Shown piece by piece: positions 12,000 through 21,972 of a stretch of DNA of 56,422 bases. The first letter of the stretch is position 1. Each line of letters begins with the position of its first letter. Under the pieces are notes generated by a model that saw only the letters and a list, made by a program, of their open reading frames with translations, had not been told where the DNA came from and ran no database searches. The stretch covers positions 1-56,422 of the forward strand of contig JALQPE010001795.1 of the NCBI GenBank assembly GCA_030407315.1. The letters are read 5' to 3'. Made by a program: the position numbers and the translations under genes. This DNA comes from Asparagopsis taxiformis. Taxonomy: Eukaryota > Rhodophyta > Florideophyceae > Bonnemaisoniales > Bonnemaisoniaceae.

Positions 12000-12327
12000 G
12001 GGCCTTTCTTCGAACTCGATTCTGCTTGCTTGCTCGCACGCAAGCAGGAAATAGAAGGATATCATTGGGAGATAATATTACGATGGAGTAGTGGTTTTGA
12101 TAAATAATGAAGTGTGAAAACTACAGAACCTCTCCACTTGTCCTGCCACTACTGGTTCCAGCTGAAGAAAACCGACTCGGTGCGAGGTGTTCTTCAGTAT
12201 CCCAGGCTCCCCAAGAACCTCCCAGAACAAATACAGACTGTCTATCATTTGAATCATCACACCAACACTTTGCCGTTCCATCACACAACCCTGTGGAACC
12301 CCCCGAACTCCACCCCGCATTCCAATT
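12000..12327 (+). repeat. Left terminal inverted repeat of Harbinger element
   Basis: Reverse complement of 15574-15901 with no mismatch noticed. It is unusually long for the superfamily, where TIRs are often tens of bases. The transposase reading frame is open back into it, but there is no ATG in that part. Confidence 0.9.
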
Positions 12328-12344
12328 ACTCATACGAAATACAG

Positions 12345-13592
12345 ATGGAACAGACCACTCCGTTGATACGCGAAATTTCAGATATTTCCGACTCCGACGA
12401 TAATGCAGATGAAGCCATGTTGATAATAATGCTTTGGTTCCTGCTTTGCGAACACGGAGTTCATGATTTGAAGCACGCTACTACTACGGATCCACCAAAA
12501 AACCAACATCACAGATGTATTCCTGACCTTGAAACTCCAACTAATTTCTTGGGATCCGCAGACTTTAGTCGGGTGTTTAGAATGAGCAGGAAATCATTCT
12601 ACTGCCTTGTTGATCTTCTTGAAAACAGTAAACCCAGATCGAAGAGAAATCACAGAAACAAGAGGCAAGTCAGTACCGAAGTGCGACTAGCTATAACATT
12701 GCGGATGCTCGCAGGTGGGAGCTATCTGGATCAGAGGATTAGTTTCAGGTTATCAGTCAGTTGTATTTACAAGGTATTTCATGAGACTTGTGCGGAGCTC
12801 ATGGAGGTTTTGAAGCTCCCCGGATTGCCTTCAGATTCTATACATCTTGATGAAATTGCCTTCGACTTCAAAATGTCTCGCAGAAATCCTAGCCCACTTA
12901 GCGGATGCGTGGGAGCACTAGATGGGATTTCTATCGCAATTACGAAACCAGGGAGAAAGCAGAGACCGGCTGCTTTTTACTGCAGGAAAGGGTATTACGC
13001 CCTGCCGGTACAAGCGATGGTAGACTCGAAATATCGATTTCGTAGTTTCTCTGCGCGATGTGTAGGCTCTACGCACGATTCCTTTGCTCATTCTGTTTCT
13101 GGTTTGGCTCAGTATTTGAATCAAGGTATACTAAAGGATGAATATTGGATATGCGGGGATGAAGCATACATTTGCGATAATTCGATGATAACACCCTACC
13201 CTTCTTCACAATGTACGGTCAAAGAGCGTATTTTCAACTACTTTCTATCCTCACTCAGGGTACATGTTGAACAATCTTTTGGAATGCTTGTAGCGCGCTG
13301 GAGAATATTACGCAGCGCACTAGAGTTTTCTTTAACACGAAACATTCGAATTGTGTGTCTGTGTATGAAACTACATAACTTCTGCATAGAAAAAGGGGAG
13401 GACAGAGTTGGTTTGACCGAGATAAGTACTCCAAGAGATGGAAAGGAGATTGTAGAAGACATAGCTAAGTGGTATACTCAAGCGAAAGAGATGAATCTGG
13501 GATGCAGTGAAATGCAGTTAGGAAGGCGAAAGATAGTATCGTCTAGAAAGAGAGATGCTCTGTGTGATATTGTTTGGCGAATGTGTAGATAG
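12345..13592 (+). CDS. PIF/Harbinger (HARBI1-type) DDE transposase
   Basis: The protein is 415 aa from the first in-frame ATG (12345), just inside the left TIR; the frame stays open upstream but without ATG. It catalyses excision and reinsertion of the element in the nucleus. A helix-rich N-terminal part (about residues 60-150, with RMSRKSFYCLVDLL and VSTEVRLAITLRMLAGGSY) precedes a DDE_Tnp_4 catalytic domain. The triad is visible: GALDG (D193), GDEAY (D272) and VEQSFG (E309). Length and motif order match intact family members, and no internal stop is present. AATAAA lies at 13693-13698, about 100 bp after the stop. The gene converges on the second ORF. It looks functional. Confidence 0.92.
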   Translation: MEQTTPLIREISDISDSDDNADEAMLIIMLWFLLCEHGVHDLKHATTTDPPKNQHHRCIPDLETPTNFLGSADFSRVFRMSRKSFYCLVDLLENSKPRSKRNHRNKRQVSTEVRLAITLRMLAGGSYLDQRISFRLSVSCIYKVFHETCAELMEVLKLPGLPSDSIHLDEIAFDFKMSRRNPSPLSGCVGALDGISIAITKPGRKQRPAAFYCRKGYYALPVQAMVDSKYRFRSFSARCVGSTHDSFAHSVSGLAQYLNQGILKDEYWICGDEAYICDNSMITPYPSSQCTVKERIFNYFLSSLRVHVEQSFGMLVARWRILRSALEFSLTRNIRIVCLCMKLHNFCIEKGEDRVGLTEISTPRDGKEIVEDIAKWYTQAKEMNLGCSEMQLGRRKIVSSRKRDALCDIVWRMCR

Positions 13593-13794
13593 TGAAACTA
13601 GAGCATCCACTACACCTACAAAGAAATATGCCGAACACCATTTCCATCGCATACTTTATCCGTTCCCCCAATTCATTCCAATAAGCTAAGTAAATAAAAG
13701 TGAGAAAGAGGCAACCAGGAGGTCCTCGTCATGCATTTATACATCAGTAGATATCATGTTAGACAGAGCAAACTTCCTGATTGCTTTGAATTGT

Positions 13795-15540
13795 TCACTG
13801 GCATAGATCATTGTACTTCTTCACCATGTTCTCATAGTGCTTGAGCGCTATTTGCTTGAAACTGTCATTAGACGAAGAATTGGCAGTTTCTAGAGTCTTT
13901 GCTGCATTAGCTATCAAAGACATCACCTTTTCTTGATCCATGGCACTATCTAGCGTATTGGAGCTCTTATCTAGCGAAACACCTCTCCCAATCGATGGAA
14001 GTTCCTCACTTCTGGCTTCCAAAACTTTCCTCTTTCGTTGTTTCGAAAGATGATAATCTCTCAACACCTCATCGAACGATTCCATCCTTGACCTATGCAT
14101 GTCAAATTCATATGATCTCTTCCTTGATCTTTCTCCACTTGAACTTGGTTGTGATGAGATTTGCATAAAATCAGGAGACAGAGACAAGCGTCTTTTTAAG
14201 CCAAAGTTTCCTTCATCATATCCTGTGTTGTCTATACCATCCACATCGATAGTTTTAGAAGTCAGACGAAGAAAAGTGTCATCTGGTTGCTTTGTGTCCA
14301 GCTTCGCAGCAGTAAACATAATGTATGCACGCTTAGATTCTGCTGTTAATTCTCCGTCTTCTGTGTAACTTAAAAATTGTGGGAACATTCCGGGGTCATT
14401 CTGACCAGATCTTTGCCAATTCTCTCTCGTTCTGCTGAAAGCTGCTCTTGCATCGCGGAAAACACTTTGCAGCTTTGCTGCAGAGCGAAACATTTGCGGC
14501 ATGGCAGTCGATTCAACGCCATCCACACGACCAGATAGGTTTAACCCCTTTGTCAACACAACAGTGTTGAATTGTCTTTGAACAACAACCCAGTATGAGT
14601 CCCTAGTTCTCCCAGCATCCAAATCCTTTCTTGTCATCTCCTCCTCTGTTGCCTTAATAACTGCAGCCTTTGCAATGCCATCATCTCGAATTATCAACAT
14701 TAGACGAGCAAATTCGTCTAAGCTAAAACTTTTCTTTTGCATACTTTCTACATCGCATTCAGTATGTTCCACAGTATGACCTTTCCTGTTCTTTTCTAGA
14801 GAAACTTCACCAACAGAGGCATTCCGGAACAACGAATTCGACCTTTTTTCCAACTTTTGAACCATTGTAGCACGTTCTTTTGAGTCTAGTAAATCTAGGA
14901 GCGAGTCTATTCCTGGACATGACCTCTGAAGCGAAGGTTTTAGTCTCACTCGGAGCTCGAAATCATCAACGCTAGGTGCGTACAGATTTCGTTTAATCTC
15001 TTCCAGAAGATTTGCACCTTCTTTGGATGATGCTACCAAGTTGAGCACAGATCTAGCAACCAAAACCTCCTTTCTCCCACTCACAGTCATGTTCAAATGC
15101 TTGTTTATATTTCGCAAATCGTTTTGTTTGCAAGATGTGAGAAATGAATACAGCCTATGGAGCTGAATTTCACCATTGCTGTTGACTTCTGGGCTTTTCT
15201 GCCCACCACTAAGACTGCTTTAAGGTTTTTTCAGTTCCGAATCACTGTCTTCACTATATGTTTTTTCTGCATTCGTACCAATCGATGTAGCTGTATTGGT
15301 TGGAATGTTCTCAAGTACGCAGTCTGTTGTGCTGGTGCGAAGTTTAGAGCACAGTGCATTTGGTACGAGAGACGCTGGTGTTTCCGGCTTGCTTCTTTGA
15401 TTGTCAGGTCTTTTTTGTGCTTTTGGTGCGATTTGGATAGCGTCACATGTTCCCGGCTTTGAGACCAAAATCTTCGCTCCCTGTACTTCAGGTTCGTCGC
15501 CGTGTTCATTCTCTCTTCTTGAAACTTGCTTTTCACACAT
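13795..15540 (-). pseudogene. Harbinger second ORF (Myb/SANT-like accessory) with one in-frame stop
   Basis: A long frame reads from ATG 15540 to the stop at 13795, interrupted only by TAA at 15222-15220. The part after the stop is open for about 475 codons, with the first internal ATG at about 15090. Around 14735-14570 it has SFSLDEFARLMLIIRDDG and then DSYWVVVQRQFNT, a pattern like the Myb/SANT DNA-binding protein that partners the transposase in this superfamily. A basic segment (SRKRSYEF, KQRKRKVLEAR) follows, and the C-terminus looks helical. The stop could be a substitution, a readthrough site, or inside a very small intron; translation could also start downstream. Family placement is mainly positional. 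Confidence 0.6.
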
Positions 15541-15573
15541 GACTATCAAGATTAGAATACTTCACTGCTGTCG

Positions 15574-15901
15574 AATTGGAATGCGGGGTGGAGTTCGGGG
15601 GGTTCCACAGGGTTGTGTGATGGAACGGCAAAGTGTTGGTGTGATGATTCAAATGATAGACAGTCTGTATTTGTTCTGGGAGGTTCTTGGGGAGCCTGGG
15701 ATACTGAAGAACACCTCGCACCGAGTCGGTTTTCTTCAGCTGGAACCAGTAGTGGCAGGACAAGTGGAGAGGTTCTGTAGTTTTCACACTTCATTATTTA
15801 TCAAAACCACTACTCCATCGTAATATTATCTCCCAATGATATCCTTCTATTTCCTGCTTGCGTGCGAGCAAGCAAGCAGAATCGAGTTCGAAGAAAGGCC
15901 C
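15574..15901 (-). repeat. Right terminal inverted repeat of Harbinger element
   Basis: Partner of 12000-12327. It ends in ...GAAAGGCCC and is followed by TGA at 15902. Confidence 0.9.
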
Positions 15902-15904
15902 TGA
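15902..15904. repeat. Target site duplication TGA (right)
   Basis: Matches 11997-11999. Confidence 0.7.
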
Positions 15905-16600
15905 ATAATCCGCTAACCCTCCTTGTTGAATTTCTGACATTATATTGTTAGCCATGTTGTACTTTTGTATGTTCAATCGGTAATGAGCTCCTCATTGTAG
16001 ATTGTATCGGAAGCGATATTGTATCCAGGGGTAAGAATTCAAGACAATGCAAGAAATACCCGAGTGAAATCGCATATAGTAGAGTCAGTGACAATGTGTT
16101 GCATTTTTGGTCTGTTGATAAAATCTAGGGATAATCAAAGAACTGTGAACTCTCTTTGTTGGCGTCTACACATTTGACGATAAGTCAAGTGTGTTTCACG
16201 GTTAAGCTATGGACACTTAAATGTAGCTCCCCCTTCTTTGTTTTTCCTTAATGTTGTCTTCACTAACGACCATATATTATCTCATCAGCCTCGATTGATT
16301 CCTTATTTTGCAATCTCGCCTCTTCGACAGGCAGCTGTCTTCTCAGAAATCTCGCCCTAAAGCCTATTCTGCGTGCGTGCAAGCTTGTCAGACGACAACG
16401 CCCATTAATGTACCATTCGATCCCGAAGAAATATCCTCGGGTGACCAATGAGACCACATGCCATTGTAATAATCTTCTTTGATGCAAGATTTTCTCTACA
16501 ATTGCATCCACCCCTCCTGAAACATTCTCCACCTGACATTTGCGCTATCTCAAACTGAGAGATGTCAATCCTATCTCTATTGTAGCCACCAAAACCCCGA
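15905..16600. other. Intergenic, no gene recognised
   Basis: Lies between the Harbinger element and the promoter of the gene at 16712. No domain-bearing or well-started frame was seen. Confidence 0.5.
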
Positions 16601-16606
16601 TATAAA
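16601..16606 (+). promoter_or_regulatory. TATA box of the gene at 16712
   Basis: TATAAA lies 111 bp before the ATG, predicting a transcription start near 16630 and a leader of about 80 nt. Confidence 0.6.
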
Positions 16607-16711
16607 CCAGGGCAGAGGAGACGGTGAGCAGAATTATTCTCCCCACAAACCTCACAGATTCAGTGCAACAGAGTTGAAAATTTGAGAGCCACACCCGTTC
16701 AATTATTTACC

Positions 16712-17185
16712 ATGTGGAAGAAACTCATTCCTGTGACACTGTGCATGTCACTATGTGTGTCATCCTGGTCTACCGCGGCTGGAGAGGAAATTCAACAAGT
16801 CATAAAACAACAAACAATCGTGGAACCCCCACCAGTAGGTTCACCAACCTCTCAATGTATCAATGGCGTCTTTATTCTATGTGAGAGAGGGGTCAGAGGA
16901 AGACCTGAAGCAAGGCTGTTCACTGCTACAAATCGAGTTGTCAAAGTGAGAGCTTTGCCTACTTGTCAACGCTCTGGAATTGAGGGAAGGAAACCCGGAA
17001 AGACAAAACTCAACCACGCTCTATTATGGCCATGGCTGGGTGAAGATTTCACACCGCTTCAGTATTACCGTGAGGATAAGTGGGCATGTTTCAACGGAAA
17101 TGTTCAAGTTCAAAGAGGAAATGCTGTGATTTACGTTTGCTTAAGACCTTTTGAGGCGCACACAGTGACTTTTAGAATGTGTTAA
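16712..17185 (+). CDS. Small secreted protein, unknown function
   Basis: The protein is 157 aa from ATG 16712, the first ATG in frame and correctly spaced from a TATA box. Residues 1-23 (MWKKLIPVTLCMSLCVSSWS) form a signal peptide with likely cleavage near STAAGE. The mature part has six cysteines, including QCINGVFILC near residues 49-58 and a Cys as the last residue (FRMC), suggesting a disulfide-linked extracellular protein. An AATAAA at 17346-17351 could be the polyadenylation signal. I do not recognise a family. The single-exon form is like the other genes in this island. Confidence 0.7.
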   Translation: MWKKLIPVTLCMSLCVSSWSTAAGEEIQQVIKQQTIVEPPPVGSPTSQCINGVFILCERGVRGRPEARLFTATNRVVKVRALPTCQRSGIEGRKPGKTKLNHALLWPWLGEDFTPLQYYREDKWACFNGNVQVQRGNAVIYVCLRPFEAHTVTFRMC

Positions 17186-17860
17186 ATGTGTGGGCGATAT
17201 GCTCTGGGACTGCTGTGCTCCGAGATGAATCTACCATGGCTGGAGTCAGGGGCGAGAATATTCAAGTTGGATTAGCATTTCAAGTATCGCTATTACTGAG
17301 AGATGAATGCCCTCTGATCTTCCTAGATATTGCAGAGTTGGGAAAAATAAAGTGCACCTTGCTGGTGTGATGTCTCATTTTAGAAGGCCGTAAACAGATT
17401 CCATATTGTTACCAATCATATCAAACAGGACGAATTAGAATTAGGATGTAACTTGCAAGCTCGCGTACTGCGATAATTTGTGAGATAAAATAGATCTTCT
17501 TCACCAATCTCTGAAAGATACACAGTAAGCATATGGTCAAAATATTTTCTGGTCTGTTAAGACATATCATGTGATATATCGTTTATAGAGCGTGTCCACC
17601 TCTCAGCGCGTCTTTCTACGCTGGAACGATCCGCAACGTATGCCCTCTGGGAGGATCGGACTAACAGAATGGATGGATCATAATCATAGACCAACTGGCC
17701 GCTAATGGCCGAGCTGAATGAGAAGCTAGTGTTAGAACGTCAGAGTCCGATGCCTCTGGTTTACTTTGGATTCTATGTCAAACTATATACATTTCTATTG
17801 CTACTGTCGGTGGCTTCAGGTGCCACGTCCGCTTTGTGCTGACACTGTTGGTAGAGTGCT

Positions 17861-17937
17861 TTATTAGACTATAAAGAATGTTGTGCCTGCGCAGACACTA
17901 GAGTTGGCATGTCGCCTGGTTATATCAATATCCCAAC
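17861..17937 (+). repeat. Dispersed repeat, copy 1
   Basis: About 77 bp containing GAATGTTGTGCCTG and GAGTTGGCATGTCGC, strongly similar to 25627-25703 in the same orientation. Identity is high but not complete. Origin unknown. Confidence 0.7.
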
Positions 17938-18005
17938 ATGCTTTGCTTCAGGAGTTAGCATCCTGATTATGGAGTGAGCTGTCCGTTGGCGACGTGCGTT
18001 CGAAG

Positions 18006-18090
18006 TTAGCATCCTGACAGCTAGAAACACATTTTCAGATTTTGTTGATTTTGGAATTTCTGTTTTCTTTACTGTCTGTCAGGATGCTAA
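18006..18090. repeat. 15-bp inverted repeat with 55-nt spacer
   Basis: TTAGCATCCTGACAG (18006-18020) is perfectly inverted at 18076-18090. It could be a tiny MITE or a fold. Confidence 0.7.
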
Positions 18091-18848
18091 TAAGAGACAG
18101 CCTGTCATTGAGGCCGCCACCGGTCACGAGACAGAAGATTACACTTGACCAACTCAATTGAATGAACCAAAGGGGGTGCTTGTATGAGGCACACTCTCCT
18201 AACACTGTCAAGCTGATTCCAGAGATGATGAAGAAAACTTCGGAAGTCTGTGTAGATGAACTCAAGTCTGTTTAACACTTATCGAGGCACAGACTTTGCT
18301 AAAGCAGCAACGAACTTGAACGAAGCATATATGATGGACTGGTGTGGACATGAAAATTTTCGTACACAACATCAGCTCATAGAATAGGAAACTTTTGTCA
18401 AGATGGAATCTACATCGCTTCAATTCTGGTACAGCAAGGTGCATGGGACGACTTTCCAATGTACAGGTGTGCACAAGACAAGTGCGTGTAACACGTACTT
18501 TTCAGTTTGAACGGCACATGCCTGGATGTGTTCGATGTAGTTCGTTCATACATCAATACAATAATGAAGAGGAGGCTCAGCAATATGAACTCTTTGTCAA
18601 CTAGGAAGAAACTGCCACACATGTTTATCCTTGTCCTATTTGGGTCCTATCCGTCATATCTTTCGTACATATCAATCTACAGCGCAACGATGGATATATT
18701 GATTCAACTCTGCTCTTTACGCCACAATAATCCAACAAACGTCTCCTCGTTCAGAACGGACATTACTTCTCACCATGACAATGCATCGGACACTTTTGGA
18801 CCAACACATCATTCCATGCTATATAACTGCGTGTACCCACGAAAGATC

Positions 18849-18855
18849 TATAAAA
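18849..18855 (+). promoter_or_regulatory. TATA box of the gene at 18971
   Basis: TATAAAA lies 122 bp before the ATG. A second TATATAA occurs about 30 bp further upstream. Confidence 0.6.
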
Positions 18856-18970
18856 TCCTTGGTGTAAATCCACCAAGACATCTGCACAAAGCCTATCCAT
18901 AAAAGAACGTAATCTCGACAAATTGGTATCCACGCATCCGTTCACCCACCCGCAAACACATGCAACGATC

Positions 18971-20047
18971 ATGAAACTACTCTCCAAGCTTCTCCCCATC
19001 CTCCTTCTCGCCGCTCTACAGCGCCCGTATGAAGCACAATCCGACTTTCCGCTCGTGTGTCGTTTCGGCCAAGGCGTCGTAAACGGCACATGCGTAGACT
19101 GCGAGCCGGGAAGCGCGTCAGTAGGTGTACAATGCCGACCATGCACCCCCGGCATGTTCGTCCGTCGTAGCCGAGCCATATTTTGCCGGCCGTGTCCGCC
19201 GGGGCAGTTCACGAATGAAATCGGCGCCACTAGTTGCAAAAGATGTCCCCCTAATTCCGCGGCACTGAATGAGGGATCGGCTGAATGTCGTTCGTCCTGT
19301 CGATCGGGATGTACCAGTTGTCCGCCAGGATCCGGGCTGGATGAGGCGAGGAACACGTGCCGAAGATGCCCGCCCGGAACTATCAGTTCTGCGTTTAGCT
19401 CCACGCCATGTTTCACATGCCCGGATGTCGCCGTGCCTAACCGAGAGCGCACAGAATGCGTGTGTCCCCCCGGGATGCTTTCAAGTTTCTCTTCGACTTT
19501 CTTGACGTGCGAGCCATGTCCGGAGGGTTCCAGTTCCCCGGATGGGAAGGAATGTGTCTGTCAAGCCGGAAGAATGCCAGAATTTGATAATACTGGTAGA
19601 CTTGCAGTGTGCTTTTGTGAGCGAGGACATATACCGGTCGATGGTGTATGTCGGCCTTGTACTGCGGCGGAGATTGAAGCAGAAACGTTTGATTGCAATT
19701 TGTGCAAAGTGAATTTTGGGTTGAATGAAGAGGGTGAATGTGAAGAATGCCGCGGCAATTCTTTCACGAATCGCAGAACTCTGCAACCATGTGAAGTTTG
19801 CGAGGACGGCATGGTGTTGAATGAACGATTTCCGTTCAAATGTATGTGTCCATTGGGGAGCGGGCTTAGAAATGGACGATGTGTGAGATGTCCTCGCGGT
19901 ACAGCCTCCCAACGTGATGGTGTGTGCACCAGATGTGATATGGGAAGCATTGCAAGAAGAGCTGGTTCTAGGACATGTAGGAGCTGTAGAATGGGATGGA
20001 CTAGTAATGAGGCAAGGACGCGTTGTGTGAGAGATAGAAGAAACTGA
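18971..20047 (+). CDS. Secreted cysteine-rich (GCC2/GCC3, TNFR-like) protein
   Basis: The protein is 358 aa from ATG 18971; earlier in-frame codons lack ATG. Residues 1-23 (MKLLSKLLPILLLAALQRPY) are a signal peptide. The rest is a chain of cysteine-rich units of roughly 35-50 residues with the recurring form CxxCxPG...C..CPPG (for example CRPCPPGQFT, CRRCPPGTISS, CEPCPEGSSS). This is the GCC2_GCC3/ephrin-receptor-like pattern found in many extracellular proteins. No transmembrane segment or C-terminal hydrophobic tail is visible, so it is probably released or wall-associated. Binding or structural roles are plausible, and no enzyme motif is seen. It is single exon and intact. Confidence 0.85.
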   Translation: MKLLSKLLPILLLAALQRPYEAQSDFPLVCRFGQGVVNGTCVDCEPGSASVGVQCRPCTPGMFVRRSRAIFCRPCPPGQFTNEIGATSCKRCPPNSAALNEGSAECRSSCRSGCTSCPPGSGLDEARNTCRRCPPGTISSAFSSTPCFTCPDVAVPNRERTECVCPPGMLSSFSSTFLTCEPCPEGSSSPDGKECVCQAGRMPEFDNTGRLAVCFCERGHIPVDGVCRPCTAAEIEAETFDCNLCKVNFGLNEEGECEECRGNSFTNRRTLQPCEVCEDGMVLNERFPFKCMCPLGSGLRNGRCVRCPRGTASQRDGVCTRCDMGSIARRAGSRTCRSCRMGWTSNEARTRCVRDRRN

Positions 20048-20340
20048 GATGGATAATTTCAGAGATGTGAGATTTAACTCGAATAGTGAGATGCAATTGA
20101 ATTGGTTTTATAGAGTCGTTTCTAACACCTTTCACTAATCCACCCAGGTAGAGCAGAGCCATGTTGATAATATCGAGTGTGTTGATAAAGCCGGCTCAGG
20201 ACAAAAGCAGTTTCCTCTGAGCTTATCATCCTAAACATTTGCTAGAGCTCATTCGCTCACGAATTCCAATGAAGGTGAGTGTTTGATAAGGTTTCAAAGC
20301 CAAGCAGCAATTCGAACAAATTGGTGGACCTCGTCCAAGG

Positions 20341-20346
20341 AAAAAA
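20341..20346 (-). terminator. Pol III terminator of tRNA-Trp
   Basis: A run of T on the minus strand about 7 nt beyond the tRNA 3' end. Confidence 0.7.
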
Positions 20347-20352
20347 GTAGGC

Positions 20353-20425
20353 TGACCCAGACGGGATTTGAACCCGCAACCTGTTGATCTGGAGTCAACC
20401 GCGCTAACCGTTGCGCCACCGAGCC
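20353..20425 (-). tRNA. tRNA-Trp (CCA)
   Basis: The 73-nt minus-strand sequence folds as a standard cloverleaf. The acceptor GGCTCGG pairs with CTGGGTC including G-U pairs, the D-stem is GCGC/GCGC, the anticodon stem is GTTGA/TCAAC with loop CTCCAGA (anticodon CCA), and the T-stem is GCGGG/CCCGT with loop TTCAAAT. No intron is present and CCA is not encoded. It is the only clear RNA gene in the window. Confidence 0.95.
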
Positions 20426-21902
20426 GGTACTTCATTAAGAACGAGTTGCGATCACATGAGATCAAAATTAGATCCATAATCTGGACAAAGTAATACCAAA
20501 GGTAACATCTACACAAAAGCTCTGATGAAACCGAAGATTGACATAGGGCTTGGCAGGACGTCAAACTACCACCTCGTCTAAAAAGACGATACCATCCGTA
20601 CCAAAATATATATTTATAATTAAATTATTTGAATCATTCTTGAAAACTAATTTATTTCTATTCAAAAGTTGAAAGAAATCATTTACTAGCTTGAAGATCT
20701 CCATGGTGAGGATACTGTATCCGTTCAATAAGGGGCGGCATACTGTTTACATGAAACAAACCCACGCAAATATTCAATTTCTACATAAATCCGCCGCGGA
20801 TCTGTCGAAATGACGCGCTGCCTCAAACGCCTCCAAAACTCATCATCCCTTTCATTCTTGCACCATTCAATTCCAGACTAGTCGCTGTCGGAACGTCACC
20901 CACACAACATGTGTACAAAGTGTCCACGCGATTGGCTCAACATGTTCGTCGGGTCGCAAAACACGTCTCGACGATTGGCAGCGGGAGATCATACGAGCAT
21001 GCACGTGCACTCCCCGAGCCAATCTGTGCTTGTGCAATCATTCGATTCCGCGTGTCCTTCACAGCAGCGCTACCTTGGTCATGTCGACAGCTCCTCAGCT
21101 CCCATTGGCCAATCTTCCGGGCGGGACGAAACGTGGGAAGACACTTGCGTGTGTATCTTATTTCACCACGGACACGATTGTCAGCAGCGTTTGCCAGAAC
21201 GTTGGTGTGTATGATATGACCCCTTGCTCATGGAACGGCGTCGAATGCAGCCAATCAAACAGTTGTACGCGTAGCTCTACGAGAGACGAATTACTACTCT
21301 TCAATCCCGGCAATGTATGAAGGCTGCCTCCGTTACATTCTGCGATTTATCCATTACGACCGCCACGGACCAACAATCATACCCGTCGAACATCACCGTA
21401 CATAATAGTGTACACCAGACTGTACATATGTCCCTTTCAAATCCAGTACATCGCCAAACAGCGTCACAGAAGCATCTAAATTAATCCAACGTCGCATAGC
21501 CAATTTCCATCCACACGATCTTTCCCAACACCCCGCCGATCATATCCGCATGGACTTGTCAATTTGCGTCTCGTAGCCCACGTCTACTTCATCTCTGTCC
21601 CTCGTTTCTAAATCCAGCCAGCAATGAAGCGCTGCTCCATGAGCGCACTACATTGCTGTGTCAAATTCACTTTCCATGCCCCTAACCCTTGCATCGTCAC
21701 ACCCGATAGATCCCCGTTCACCTCCCTTGATTACACGCACATTTCTCCGCATCCTTCCTCCACTTGTTTCCCGAGACATGATCGACCGTTAGAATCGCAC
21801 ATGATCAATTTCTCTGCACATGACTTCAGAAAAACTTCCCCGACCGTCCAGACACGACTCTTCTATTACACGAATCCCTCTTCGTCATCACCATCCCCCA
21901 TC
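20426..21902. other. Intergenic, no gene recognised
   Basis: Three overlapping frames of about 100 codons at 20909-21320 and others at 21624-21972 show no domain. CCAAT-type words (GATTGGC, CCAATCT) cluster at 20930-21120, as in upstream regulatory DNA. Confidence 0.5.
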
Positions 21903-21909
21903 TATATAA
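21903..21909 (+). promoter_or_regulatory. TATA box of the gene at 21973
   Basis: TATATAA lies 70 bp before the ATG. Confidence 0.65.
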
Positions 21910-21972
21910 TCCCAGTCTCTCAACGCACAACCTCTCCACCAACCACCACTCATCCACTCATTCATCCCCACA

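Larger units (their letters stand above)
12000..15901 (+). mobile_element. PIF/Harbinger transposon, 3902 bp
   Basis: The element is bounded by 328-bp terminal inverted repeats starting GGGCCTTTCTTCG and flanked by a TGA duplication. It encodes a HARBI1-type transposase on the plus strand and a second convergent ORF on the minus strand, the classic two-gene layout of this superfamily. The TIRs appear identical on reading, so insertion is recent. It sits in non-coding DNA about 0.8 kb upstream of a secreted-protein gene. Confidence 0.9.
17186..18848. other. Intergenic with short repeats
   Basis: No supportable gene. It contains a dispersed repeat copy (17861-17937), a direct word TTAGCATCCTGA at 17955-17966, and a 15-bp inverted repeat (18006-18020 and 18076-18090). 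Confidence 0.5.

Noticed and set aside
12114..12344. N-terminal extension of the Harbinger transposase
   Set aside because: Open but without an ATG, and it lies within the terminal repeat; ATG 12345 is the first start.
15533..15823. Frames inside the Harbinger right TIR
   Set aside because: They are mirror images of frames in the left TIR and lie outside both genes.
20909..21320. Three overlapping frames of about 100 codons
   Set aside because: All are on the same strand in different frames with no features; this is typical of GC-rich spacer DNA.
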